A stretch of DNA of 64,000 nucleotides from Drosophila miranda. Lineage: Eukaryota; Arthropoda; Insecta; Diptera; Drosophilidae. Where the stretch lies: assembly GCF_003369915.1 (NCBI RefSeq), contig NC_046674.1:20835657-20899656 (forward strand). The letters are read 5' to 3'. The notes below the pieces were generated by a model, which saw nothing but the letters and a program-made list of their open reading frames with translations, searched no databases and was not told where the DNA came from. Shown piece after piece: positions 48,530 through 61,600 of the stretch. A program made the position numbers and the translations under genes. How positions within the stretch are numbered: the first letter of the stretch is position 1; each line of letters begins with the position of its first letter.

Positions 48530-51500
48530 GCACTTACATACATTGAAAATACCAATCGAATGCCATCAAATACAAGCACACAATCACAGTCACGCTTGCA
48601 CATGTGTGGGTATCCTTTGATCCTTTAAGCAACCAATACGTACACTCAATTTTTATTGTTTGCTGTGTCATTTGCTTTCCTCTTTTTGCTCGGCTTTTTT
48701 CAAGTCGAACTCGACTCGGTCTCAAGCGGTAAATATGAAAGAGTCGAGCGAGCAGGGGTAGGGCCATGCTTTGTCGCAATTTTCGGGCCTTGACAGCAGC
48801 CAGCAGCCAGCAGTCAGCCTCCAATCTCAGCATTTGTCTCACCCACTTAGACGAAATTACATTGCTCCAGTCGTTGCCTTGTCCCAGTGCCACCTCCCCC
48901 CTCTTTGCCCTCTTCGGCACCCAATACCTCCGAGTCCACCGCCTGTCTGAGATTTTGTATTGCCTGGATTTGGTGTCTTTCATTTGCGGCTTGGGGATTG
49001 TGTGCTTTGTGCTTACCATAAGAATTTCATTGACAAACAGGTGGAATCATCTGAGCTTTATTCGGGAAATACTTTTTCCATCACTTCAATCACAGAAGTG
49101 TACATATATTCAATATGTGTCATAATTATGGGTCGATTGAAATGTTTACTGGGAGTTTAGTTTTAAACGTAAAATATATCCACTTATTCCTAATGCGAGA
49201 ATTTCTCAAATTGCTAAAACAACAAACAAACCATGTGGATTGGAAAATATGAAAAATATTCCCAATTCCATTCGGGACATGGAGAGGGATATTCTAGTTA
49301 GGTCCGAATTTAATAAACAAAAACCAAAAATGCCCTCAGAGTACATCTCATACGAGAGCACACACACACCACATGGAAAAAGATTTAACTTTGGTCAATT
49401 TGTGAGTGTGTGTGAGAGTGCTCTGACAGGCATCATTCAATTGCTCGACTTGGATCGAAAAATTGAATCGAATTGCATAAACATGTCCCTGTCCCCGAAT
49501 GTGTGTCCGAAACGTTTGGACGTCTGGACGACAACCGTCTAATCAAATCGAAGGCAATGTGAGGTTTTTGGCTGCAAAGGACAGGAAGGGACAGGACGGG
49601 GCAGGCAGATCAAGATTGGGGGAATGAAGAAACCATTTTCTAAGCCGTTGAGCTCTCAAGTGGCCTAGCAATCCCAGGTCCACTCTGCTCCACTCCACTC
49701 TCACTCAATGAACTTTACTCAATTGACTTTTGTTCTCCACTGTGCACTGTGAACTTAATATTCATGATTTATTTGCTTTTATTATTTGACCAGGACATCA
49801 AATTTCCTCTCTCCCTCTCACCATTGTTTCCTGGACCTTTCCCATTTTTCATTTCCTTTCTGCTGTATGATAATAATTTAAATACATCCCATTCGCTGAA
49901 CATTGCGTTGCTGTCTCTGACTCTGGGTTTGGTTCTTTCGCATTAAATAATTTGTCATTAATCATTTTTGTAGCGGGAACTTTTTTCTTGACATTTTTTT
50001 CACAGTTCTCTACTGTTTCTTGATGCCTTTAATGCGTTTTAAATCGTGAGCATTGACCAATTGTCAGGCGGCGAATTAATGAGAATATCTTTGATTAATG
50101 AATTTCTTGGGACATTCTTTACAATTCAAGGAATGATTCTTTGGAGTAGTATGTACTATTTATGTTGCCTGACTTTGTGGCATTCATTATTGCTACACAA
50201 ATTCATTAATCAACAGCGAAAATAATTTGGAAGTGCTGGAAATATTGCAAAATAATATTTGTAAAATGCTTAAAATATTGAAATCTTGAAAATACCGATT
50301 CTGAAAGAGAAAATTTCGTGAAACCGAAACCCACGCAACAAAACTAAAGGAGCGTGTATACTCATGCAAAGGGAGGGCGGCAAATCTTGAGAAAATAAAC
50401 CAAGGCAGCCATGAAAGCAAATATAAACAATGCCAATAAAATGGGGGAGAAGTAATCCTCCAAATAAGTAATCATTATGGCCATCAGTAAACAATGTACG
50501 TCCATCCCAGCCCAGCCCATCCCAGCCCAGCCACAGAGAGCTATGTAAAAAATGCAATGGGACTATCAAAATAACAATAACACCCAGGACAACACAACTG
50601 TGCTGAAATATGGTCATGTGCCGTGTACTTTGCTGTTTGTGTACTCGTATTAGGGCAGCAAACTATGGCCCAGCATTGGTGTGCGTGACCAAGGGATATT
50701 TGGTAGTATATTGGAGATGACTGCGTGATGGGATTGTGCCCAAATCAGCTATTTCAGCGTAGGTACTTGAATAAACTTGAAATATTTCAAGAAACTGTTC
50801 TCCTTCGATTAAGCATTCGCCTCTGGGATTCGATAAGATACTTCTCTAAACAATTTGTATATACATATGTACGAGTTGAAACTTTAGTTACGATAAAGTC
50901 AAAGATTCTTTAAGCTTCTCGGAACCTTTTGATTTTTTCGCTCAAGCGAAATCATCGGGTTCCTTTAAGCTCTTCTCTAGCTTAACGTGACGTCCCTTGT
51001 GGCACTTTGACATCACTAACACTTTGGGCCTAAAATGCAAGCACAAGCAAGGATAATCGTCAACAGATTTAATGTCAGCCCAAAGGATTTTTAATTGCTG
51101 ATGTGGTGGGCATTAGCATGCAGGAGATAGGAACGGATTCAGGTACAGGTGTGTGGCAAATTAAAGAAAATTAACACCATCTGCCACCAGTCTGGGAAAT
51201 TGATGACGGCCCTGGGCATATGTTCATACTCGTGCGTTCATGGCTGTGTTAATTACTTTCGTGTCCTCAAGTCGTATGTCTCTGATTTAATTCGTGATTG
51301 GTGGGTGTTTTCTGTTGTTCTATGTTGTTGTGGAAAGCTAATAGTCAATCCGAACAGTATTTCTGAGCTTCTATCAATGCGGATATAATTAGAGTTGAAC
51401 TCGTTTTGGTCCGCGCAACCTGCAGACATAAATCATCGTTGTGGTTGATCCTCAAACATCTGCATAATTACACTTTCAGTTCGTGTTGCAGCAATGGCAT

Positions 51501-53450
51501 TTATATATGTATGGGGTTTTGCTCTGCTGGCTCTGCTGGCCATGTGTGTGCTCCTTCCTCCGCTTTCCTTGCCATTTTATTAAACTTCTCGCTGGCTTGC
51601 CAACACGCCACATTCATATGCCACAGCCACCTCACCTGCTGCGGCAGCTGCAGACAGCCAACTATTAAAGGCCACTTCAAAACGAAACTGGTGGCGGTCT
51701 GCCTTCCTGTCTGTCGGTCTGTCTGTCTATCTGTCCGGGTATCTGGCTATTCGACTGGCCCTGGCCCAACTCTCCGACCTGGCGTCTCTGGCGGAGTGCT
51801 TAAAATTTCAGCTACGTGCGCGTAGCTATACGTGTGTGCCACACCTGCCCGCGAGACAATGGGCAACAAGCAAAACGGGTAAGTGGGTAAGAGAGAAAAA
51901 CAGACCTAGAGACGAAAAGGCAGAGAATCCAATGTAATTTAATGTTTTATTTCTACACATTTGGCCGCCTTGGCATATACGTACGTACGTATGTACGTAC
52001 GTATAATAACGCCCAGGACACGTAGACCTGCACGCGATGCCAACGTGACGCTTTCGCGTTCTCGTTCGCGTAACCCGGTAACGAGTCTCGCGCTGCCCCC
52101 AGAAATGGCGGCGTGATCGGGATCGCCAGTGAGTGAATTTTCAATTAAAATATGCATATACTCGTAAAATTATTGTTCTCGACATGAAAATGCTTGATTC
52201 AAAAATATCTAAAACGACGCCGAGGTAAACGCATGGTGTGGCTTAAGCCAGAGCTACTATAAATGTGACTCAATATTGAAATAAAAACTAAAAAAACACG
52301 TGGAAGACTACAAAGATTTATGTGGAAATTCAAGGACCACACACCATTTCAACTGAATCGTAATCTGGAGTTATGAGCAGATCCGAGTACATTTTCACGC
52401 CACCATCTCTGGGCCTGGGTTCAGAGTCCTGGCTGAGTGAGGCCGCAGGCTGTATGGCAAGGCAAGGCAGGGCATGGCAGGGCAGGGCAGGGCAGAGGCC
52501 AAGTTAAAGTTTTGTCCTCGTCGCCTTCATCAAGTGTTTCTACACGCCCAGCACAATTAAGGTAATTAGTGTTACGTTGCCATTGTTGATGGTCCTTTTG
52601 CTTTTGTTGTTGTTGTTGCTTTGGTTTAATTTTTTGGCTTGCGCCCTCCGTGTGTGGCACACATGCAAAGCCGCTTTCATGCCATTTCTTCCCAGGGCGA
52701 GGGAAATAAATCAGACCCGAAAATAAAAAGCCGAAACGCCAACGCAATCAGTCGTTTTATTTTATTTTATTTGTATTTTATTTCATTTCGTTTCATTTCG
52801 TATCATTGGATTTCTCCTCATTTCTGGTGTCGTTGTGTGTTTTCTTTCATACTTGTAAATTCGTACATTCGAATATTGTATCTTCTGCTGTTGTTATTTG
52901 CTGATGTTGATGTAAATTCAAGCCGCGACATTCGCATTGAATCAGGGCCGGAGTCAAGAACAAGGGTTGTTCCCAAATTGGATCCTTGTTGGGTTGTTTA
53001 AATTTGCAAATATCATACTTGGCCCCGAATTGGAATATTTAATTAGTTGATTTATTGGTGGATTGCATGTACTTCGTTTTTTCTATTCTCCGAATTTCTT
53101 GCTTGCCACGAATAAATTCTTATTCAAATTGTGCACACGTGTGTGTTCAATTTGAATAGAATTAATAAGTTGGTTTTTCTGGTTGTTTGCACGAACAACT
53201 TTGTCTACGATTTCCAATTAACTCAAACCAATTAATTAAACCATAGAACTATCCATAAGGCGATCTGAAGTGTGAGTAGAGGACCGGACCTCAAGGTACC
53301 TCCCTGGAACATTTTACGATTACGCATAGATCTTGTCGGTTGTAATAGCAGTCGCTGCTACGTTGCTGCCACTGTTTATGCATATTTAAGACCCTTGAGC
53401 TACTATTGCGCGATTAAGCGGAAGAATTTAGCCAAGCTACGCATTGTCAT

Positions 53451-53515
53451 TGCTGCTGTTGCTGGCCCTGCTGTGGGCCCTGCTGTTGGCCCTGCTGTTG
53501 GCTCTGCTATTGGCC
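53451..53515. repeat. 12-bp minisatellite (CTGCTGTTGGCC)
   Basis: About five imperfect 12-bp units. It encodes GPAVGPAVG in one frame and its complement in the other, which explains the open frames on both strands. Confidence 0.8.
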
Positions 53516-56500
53516 TAGCTGCTCTTCTCGTCGTGGGGCACCAAAGTATGCTACGAGTATATAAAATTATTACGGTGGGACTGCTGCCAAGCAAACAAAT
53601 ATTATAGAATACGTTTGTAGAAAAAAAGGGCGATTTAAGGTATCATATCTACGAGACTTACAGAGCAGTAGATGTGCCTATAAATGAGCCACTTACCAGT
53701 CATCCCTTCAACGTTAAGTTCGACACATATATATTTCACAGGTTTATCGTGAGTTTCTTCCACTGTGCTGGTGTGCTGGGAGATTCTCTGAGCAGAAGTT
53801 AAGTGCCGCTTGAGCCTTTTTAAATATAGGGACACACCCTTAGCCCCTCGCACACACACACACACTCATATACACACACACTCGAATAACTGCAGCTATA
53901 ATACGCACCATTGCAGCCCCCCCCCAACACCAACACCAACATCAACACCAACACCATCCCGCCATTGTCAACCGACAATGCCGCTGGCAGATGTGTTGAT
54001 AGTTCCAAGGAGGCACAGGGCTTGGGTGGGCATGGGTCGTTCTCCGGTTGGGTTGTTGCCAGTTGAATGCAAATATTAATAGCGCAAATTTTCTGTTGCA
54101 CAACAAGGCTGCTGTAGAATGTATGCCACGGCTGAAAGAGAGTGTGGAGAGAGGGGGAGAGATGGGACCCATTTATAGAAATCTGCTTGAATGTGCGTCT
54201 TTTGTGGCAAGCGCTTGCTGGATTTAAATCCAAGCAACGCATAAATTTTCACATTTTTTATATCTGACTCTTTCTCTCGTGATTCGTTTACTCGTATATT
54301 TGTTTCGCTTTTTTTCTCGTTTGTTGCACACAGATCAAATTTATTTGCCATTTTGTTTGCCTTCGCAGTTACACTAGCTCGCCTCCGTCTGTTTGTGTTT
54401 TTAATTTGAGTGCAACAAACATTTTGAATTGATTTTGTATCCCTTTACTTTTTGTTTTTTTTCGTGTTACATATGCAACGCGAAGAGAACCAATATTGGT
54501 TTTATCTCTAGGGAGAGAGTGAGAGAGAGAACTCTATTGAATTGATGCCCGTTTTAATGGAATTGGGATTCGGCGAATACCGAATGTTGTCTTAGCCATT
54601 AAATGAAAATTGCTGATTGAATAATGAATGCATGGACAAGTGCAAATAAATGTACGAGTAAATATCCTAAATAGAAAGAGATGGCAATAATTTTGGTTCG
54701 ATGGCTGTTCAACACTCTTTTTTTCGTAGAAGTTAAATGAATTTAATTTAATTCATAATCTCTTGGATCCGGATTCTATTTCTTTTTAATTAGAATTGAT
54801 ATTTTGAAGGGAAAGGATGTGGGAACTACTTGCAATCCAGAAATCCCTGTGCAGAACAATGAAAGTGCTTAATAAGGCGACTGCAGCGAACAAATGTTGG
54901 CAATGCGATAAAGTTTAATTAGAGAGAAAGAGAAATGGAATGAAGAAAATTGCCAGCATATGGAAATGAAATGCAACTGCCGCAGAGTAAACGCTGAGCC
55001 TTATTAAAATTGTATGACTGCAGTAAATTCCATATGCTGACATTGGGAAATCTGCAGAAATTAAGTGGGGTCACAACTGTAACTGAAATTGTAGATTTTT
55101 TCCAGAAATCCCCAGAAACCACCGCCTGGTGGCCTTGCATCCTATATATTTAATATTAATTCGAAGAAACGCAATCAAATGGAAACATTGTACATTATAC
55201 AACACCTCCGACACGGACACACGATGACCAGACCAATGCTCTGATTAAATTTGGGCCACCCAATGCGATAATTATGACACCTCAACACATTCAACATCAC
55301 CCACATCCATATCCATCCATCCACCAGCAGACACACATACAGCCACACGCGTGGCTAAGCAGAGGACGTGGATAAGAGGACGATGTGGGGTCCAGGGTGG
55401 GGTTCTTTGAAATATTGCACAATCAGCGCATTAAATAATTAAGTGCTTAATTAAATAAGGAGCCGGAAGCAGGACACAGGCAACTATAGCCATTTTTCCC
55501 CGGTATTCCATTCCCCTGCGTTTGGGACTTTTGTGCATACTCGTCTGCTGGAAATAGGTGGAATAGTCGGAGGGTTGTGGCTGCTGTGTGAATCGAAGAG
55601 TTATTTGTCTTGATTTATCTATGCCCATCACGTGCAAAGCCGGAACTCCTAATGAAAACTAAATGGGCAAAGTGGGCATATGACTTCTTGCCTGTTGCAT
55701 GCTGGGTGTGATTAACTATGCGATTACCGAATCAACTACATATAGCAATTAGTGGCAACAGAGTTTGGGATTGGAATTGGGACTGGGACTGGGATTGGGA
55801 TAGGTCGCTTTGGACTCATCTGCTATGGGAAAGGACTGATACTGTTACATCCTTGTGCTCTTTGGCAAAGCGTATGCTTACCGAAATCTCCGCTTCTCAA
55901 GTTTAAATTATCTCCGTTATCTTCACATAATTATAAACATTCCTAATGAATCCATTTACAATCATTAGCCAAAGAACACTCCCTCTGCAGCAACTTTGGC
56001 AACCCTTTAGAACATTTACTTCAATTAGTGTGAATGCCTTCCCTCCTCTCTTTCTCGCTCGCTCTCTTTCTGTATCTCTGTTTCTGTCTCTTGTTAGATA
56101 CATCTATGTGTGCGAGTGTTGTGTAATTACACAAATGCATTTATGTTTCATTCTAAACAAGATACAATGTTGCAGACGTTTTGTATTTGTGCAGCCATTC
56201 AGACGCAGACACAGCGGCAAACAAATAGCAATGTCGGTGCGGTGCGGGGCGGGGCTGGCCTGTTCGAGGGCAGGGTGGGGGAAAAGTAAAAGTAGAAAAG
56301 TAAATGCATGCAGACAGGAAATTTGCAAAAAATACATACATTCATACTTCTCAGCATTTTTAAGAGCTATTTGAGCACAAAGGCACACATGCAGGGACAA
56401 ATTAGAGGGTCGACTTGTCGATGCTCATGCGATATGGAAATAACCAAGAATTCCAGGCTCTAACTATAATTATTTTCCTTTCTTTGATATACATATTTTT

Positions 56501-57849
56501 ATTAAACTTTAAGTCTTTTGCAATTTTTTCCAAGCTCCTCTTTCTTTACTAGGCGTCTGTGTGCACTCAGTGTGTATGCTGTCCAATGTCCAATGAAGAT
56601 TGTCTTTAATATCAATACTGTTATCAATGCAGAAGATCTTAATTACAATTCAGACGTGATCTAGTCGTCGTAGTTCTTAGCCATGTTTGGCAAAGCTCAC
56701 GAAATTTCTATGTTCAATTGAATTTCTTGAAAGAATTCGCAGTCTTTCTAAGCGCGAATTAAACGCATACAGGCTGCACATATTTTAGCTCTTAATTTCT
56801 CTGCTGTAATAGGTTAAACCAACAATATGCGACTTCCGTTTGAGCACTCTATGGGAATGTCGCGACTTCAGTTCCCATTCCCAATCTAGTCTACAGTCGA
56901 GGATACCCCGTGCTGCTTCCGAACTCATCTAAGGGGTGGCCCCTGTACAAACATAATCAGTGGCATTCTCATTCGGCTGCATCAGCACAAAGCAAGTCCC
57001 AGCTCAGACTTAATTAAAATTTCATTGTGCGGCGCGGCCCGCTTTAAATTTTTTTGTTCTTCTTGTTCTTAGTTCTGTGCTCTGTCTAAATCCCATTCTG
57101 ATTTCACCCTTCGTTTCCCATCGCTATTGTTTTCGGTTGAATGCTGGCTTGCAGGGCAGGGCGTTTTGCGTGTGCGTATGCGTAATATTGTTGGCTGTGG
57201 CACACTTGAGACGGTGTAACGGCTCTGTTAAAGTAAAGTTCCTAACCTTGCCTACGGAGGGCGACATTTCTGCATTCTGAGCCAACTTTCGCCTGTATGC
57301 AATTTTTGTATGTCTTTTTGGGTGGTAATTACCCGACAAAACCTAGGGGAAAGTGTGCCAAAGAGAAAGGATGAAAACCGCTTACTGGTAATTGGCGCTT
57401 TTTGGGGCTGGCCAAAATTACTTGGGCCACTAATTTGCAAAATTGCTCAAATAATTGGCCATCCTGATGTATTTCATTTTAAATTAAACGTCACCGCCAC
57501 CAGTCCACCAACGCAGCACCAGCCAGCAAAGCACTATCCAGCACACACCCACTACCGCTCACCCCCGGGACCCCCCCGTAAGCTCCCATGATGCAATTGG
57601 CAGCACTTTTGGGCGACCCTCTTTTTGTTGAGCTTTCCGTTTGAGTTCATTCGTCCAGTGAAGTCCTTTGAAAATGTGATGGACGATGGAATTGATTTTC
57701 GGATACATCTACAGACCTATAAAGAACAAAAAAAAACACACACACAAGACCTTAAAATAAAGAACAAAATGAAGAATATACAATATAATAATAAATCTAA
57801 TCCCGTCTCTTTCCTATTATTATGACGTATATTTGATACTTTTGGTTGT

Positions 57850-58625
57850 TGATATGCAAACACCAAGCCCTCCGCCAGCCCTTCTTCCAGGGGCGCAAAC
57901 GCATGAACCGATCGCGTACATGAGGGAAAGACTAATATTCGAGGAAAATTAGAACTAAATTTAGGTATGAACCGTCGAGAGGCTTGAAAGTCCTCCAGAA
58001 TCGAGGTGTTATTGACAAAGGAAAGTAATTCTCTTGGTGTCCTCTTGGAGGCTTCTTCGAGCTATGCCAGCACCGGGGCGCCCAGGGGCGTATCTTCTCC
58101 TTTCTTTGTAGATGCGATGCTCCAGGGCTGTGGCTGATGCCTAGCTGCGAGTATTCCCGCTAACAGTCTGCAATCCTTCCGTGGTAGGTGCGGTAGTAGA
58201 GGTAGTGGCTGAGTTTTTGACTGATTCTATACGGTTCTGGTGTACTTTGTACTTAGGGATCCATACATAAGAGCCGTATAGCGAGATATTGAGAGTCTTC
58301 ATTATTTGTATCTTCTTTAATCTTATTTACCGTGGTAGTAATGTGTTCAAAAAACCTTAACTGGGTGTCAAATATAACACCAAGATAATTGCCCAGGTTA
58401 GAGATAGTAATAAGCGAACAAAGGGCTGAAACGATGATGCATTTCGAGGTTTTAAGGTGTAACAAATTTGCACAAAGCTATGTCTGAATTTTGTCGAGGT
58501 CGGATTGCAAGTCCAGAGTGTCTCTCTGGACATAGAGCTCAACATCATCGGCATTCATGAGTACTCGAGATTGTGTTAATACCGAAGGCAGGTCATTAAT
58601 AAAAAGTTTAAATGCAATGTAAGAA
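57850..58625 (-). mobile_element. Decayed non-LTR retrotransposon (LINE) fragment
   Basis: On the minus strand, near 58600-58540, FINDLPSVL is followed by MNADDVELYVQ, which carries the ADD of the reverse transcriptase active site (usual form YADD). Next comes a DLQSDLDKIQT stretch and NLLHLKTSKC, then LGNYLGVIFDTQLRF, in the order seen in jockey-type LINE reverse transcriptases. A stop interrupts the sequence just before LCANLLHL, and frameshifts follow. The 5' part, including the endonuclease, is missing. It is a dead copy. Confidence 0.7.
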
Positions 58626-58649
58626 TATATAGTCGCATTTTGGTTTTTT

Positions 58650-61600
58650 GCTGGATTAATATATTAAAGTCAAAGCCTTTCCTAGCGACCATAATTTTAT
58701 CAGTGTTTTTTTAATGAGGACTACGCTCTCTTCTTATAATTATATTTTCCCATTTCTCCCGCCTAAAACGTTGATCAAATGTTGCTTGATCGCCTCAGAA
58801 TCTAAAATAGCTGTTTGCTTCAATTAACATCTTTATGACTTAACTTTATGTTTCATTGTAGCCCAATATTTAAATATTCAAAAAAATAATACATTTGGGT
58901 GAACTCTTAGGCGATATACCGCTTTTTATCAAAGAGTATATATAGTTTAAGCATATATTCGTAAAAAATGTGTGTATTTCCGCACAGTTTTTTCAACTCT
59001 GTGGGTTTTTTTCCATTTCTTTTCCCTTTTCTCTTTCCCTTCTCCACCCTTTGCTTGCACACACATAATTTGGCCAATTAGGCGCGTTTATGGGTAAAAG
59101 TTAGCAACGTTTCCATTTAAAATGGCTTTAGAGAGAGAGAGAGAGAGCCGCAGAAAAAACCAGGAGGATAAAAATAATATTCTAGCATAAAATCAATAAT
59201 AAATAACATAATTCAAATGGGACCAATCATGAGTGGAATTTTGATACGTGCGGCGACAGCATAGATGTGGACATAAATTCCATTGGGATGTATTGCCGGT
59301 TGATCTGCTTGTTGGTCTGTTTTTGTAAGCCATTGAGGACATTTTCTGGGCTCTTTTATCATCGATTGCCCATACGATAGGCTCAAGTGGACAAAGATCT
59401 GAGATGTGGTCCACTGCTGGATAGCATTTCCAATTAGGGTCATTTCTGGCCATGTAAACGATTGTAGAACCTACATAGAAGCTTGATTTTACCAAACGAA
59501 AAATGTACTTGACAAAAACTAGTTCAGCCTCGACTGTTACACAACTTTAGCATTAATCTGTCCCCAGTGTGCAGAAGTTTCTCATTTGACAAACTGCACG
59601 ACTGTTGCCCACTGAGATCAATCAGACGAACATGATTGATTGACATATCATGCCGTTCCAACAGACCGATGAGTGAGAATTTGAAAAGCACATTTAGAAT
59701 GAGGGTCGAGATTGTAGAAGATAGGGGGGCAAGTAACCAATTAGCCAGGAAAAGCGGATGAAGTTTATCCAGGATGCGCACTCACTTGCAGGTCCACTCA
59801 CAGCAACACATTTGGAGTGCACTTCATTTGGAAATAGTTGATTTGAATAGCTGATGACTAAAGTTCAGGGATAAGCGAAATGGAAAGTAGCTCTTGGATG
59901 AGCAGCCAATCGATTAACGAGTAACCCGGCCCCATCCCCAGCTCTAGCCCAATCCATCCATAGAGACCCTTACACAATTTTTTCCATACATATTTATGGC
60001 ATAACTTTCGCAGAGAACTTTTTCATCAACAAATACTTGAAACATATTTTATCTATGGCTTCAAATGGTTTCTCTTCCGCTTGCCTGGGAATTTCTCACA
60101 TCGAAATGGAAATGGATTTGCCTCGTTCGATTGGGATTTGGACTTGGATTGGGAAGCACTCAGAATTCTCTGCCAGACAGTCACCTTTTGAACTCACTTC
60201 ACTTCAAATGAAAGTGGCAGGGATTCCCCCAAAAACTATTGACGGTAGGGAGCATTTTTGCGCATTTTCCATTTTCTTCGCATTGTGGATAAATTGAATT
60301 TTGTGGCCAGCCGCTGTCTGAGAGCTTTTGTGGTCGAATGTGTCGGTGACCTGGACCTGAACCCATATCAAAATAAAGTTGGACATGCGTCGCTGGACTT
60401 GGAGAAGGCAAATTTGGCTGGAGGCCGAACAAATCCTAAGGGGATTTGGGCAATTTTCCTGGTTTAACTTGGGCTTAGCTCAACCTAATTAGCAATTCAT
60501 TTAGTTGCAGCCCCAAACCCTTTTCCAACGTCTCAAAACTCTTAATCCAAAAGAGCTCGCAGATTCGCCCGAATAATTTCCCATCACTTTGGCCAAAATC
60601 GTGAAGGAAAAAAGTGGCCAAAAAGTTTAAATTGAAGTACTTGGAATGCTTGGCTCTGCCCAAAACTTTTCTTCAAATTGCTCGCTTACTCACCTCTCTC
60701 CCTCCCAGGACAAAAGTAACCGAAACAACAGCAAAACCATCGCAAATGTGGACCATTTTCGGGTCTTTATATCCCGAGTCCCATCCAATTTTCATTTGCC
60801 TCCTGCTTTTGTTTTCCTTTACCCGTAGACAACTTTATGCCGGGTCAAAGTGCAGAGTGAAAGACAGCCGAAATTCACTAAATAGAAGTCGAATTGCGAC
60901 AGTGACTTTGGGCTTGGGCTTGGGCTGAGGCCTGAGCACTTTCCCGGCACATTTCGTGTATAGTTGGTCTGGGATTTGTTTCACCTCTTAACCTTTTGTA
61001 ATCTCACTGTTTCAGCAAACACGTTTTTGACCGGCCAAACATCTTGGCTTAAACTCTGTAGCAAAATTCCACTTATTACACACAGATTTGGTCAATTATG
61101 CATAAACCCATGGATTTATGTATAAATTTAAAATGTACACTAAAAATAAAGCCACTAAAAACTCGATTGTGTGGCCTGTAGCCTTCGTTCTCATGGCGAT
61201 TCGTTGCAGTTGGATTTTTTCTCTCAATTAATTAAAAATGCATTGCAATGACCTTGACACCCTGACCACCAGAAGGGAGCGAAACTGCTATCCAGTTGGG
61301 GAGCTAACAAGTGGTAATTAATGAAGCGCTTTTAAAGAGTCAGGCTAGAAAGTAAAAGGAAATAAATAGCTCTAGAGAATGTAAAAAAACTCTGTGGCTC
61401 TCAGCTTTAACTATGTTGGCCTTAAAGTATGAGTTTAAGCATCCGCGGACTACATCTTTCAAAGTATGTATCGCTGCGGCTGGGGCAAACAGACGACAAT
61501 GCAACACGTCAACACGGCTGGCAGTAGCAGTCAACGTTGCACTTTGCGCCTCAGCACTAAACAAATTTTGTTTTCACACACACACATCCACATCTACATC

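Larger units (their letters stand above)
43202..57830. other. Long gene-free region after the cullin
   Basis: I see no supported protein-coding gene here. Reading frames of up to about 160 codons lie over simple repeats or overlap one another without motifs. It holds a dispersed repeat (43.8-44.8 kb), tandem repeats at 45166-45205, 48502-48529 and 53451-53515, a TACG palindromic run near 51982-52003 and many purine runs. The size and lack of decay products suit a regulatory domain of a gene beyond the window, but nothing here proves that. Confidence 0.55.

Noticed and set aside
48534-49019. 161-codon minus-strand frame
   Set aside because: Basic, unstructured translation with no motif. The opposite strand is open as well, and there is no promoter or polyadenylation support.
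51982-52003. TACG-rich palindromic run
   Set aside because: A simple tetranucleotide repeat; the self-complementarity follows from the unit and needs no function.
53403-53607. GPAVGPAVG-type frames on both strands
   Set aside because: Explained entirely by the 12-bp minisatellite at 53451-53515.
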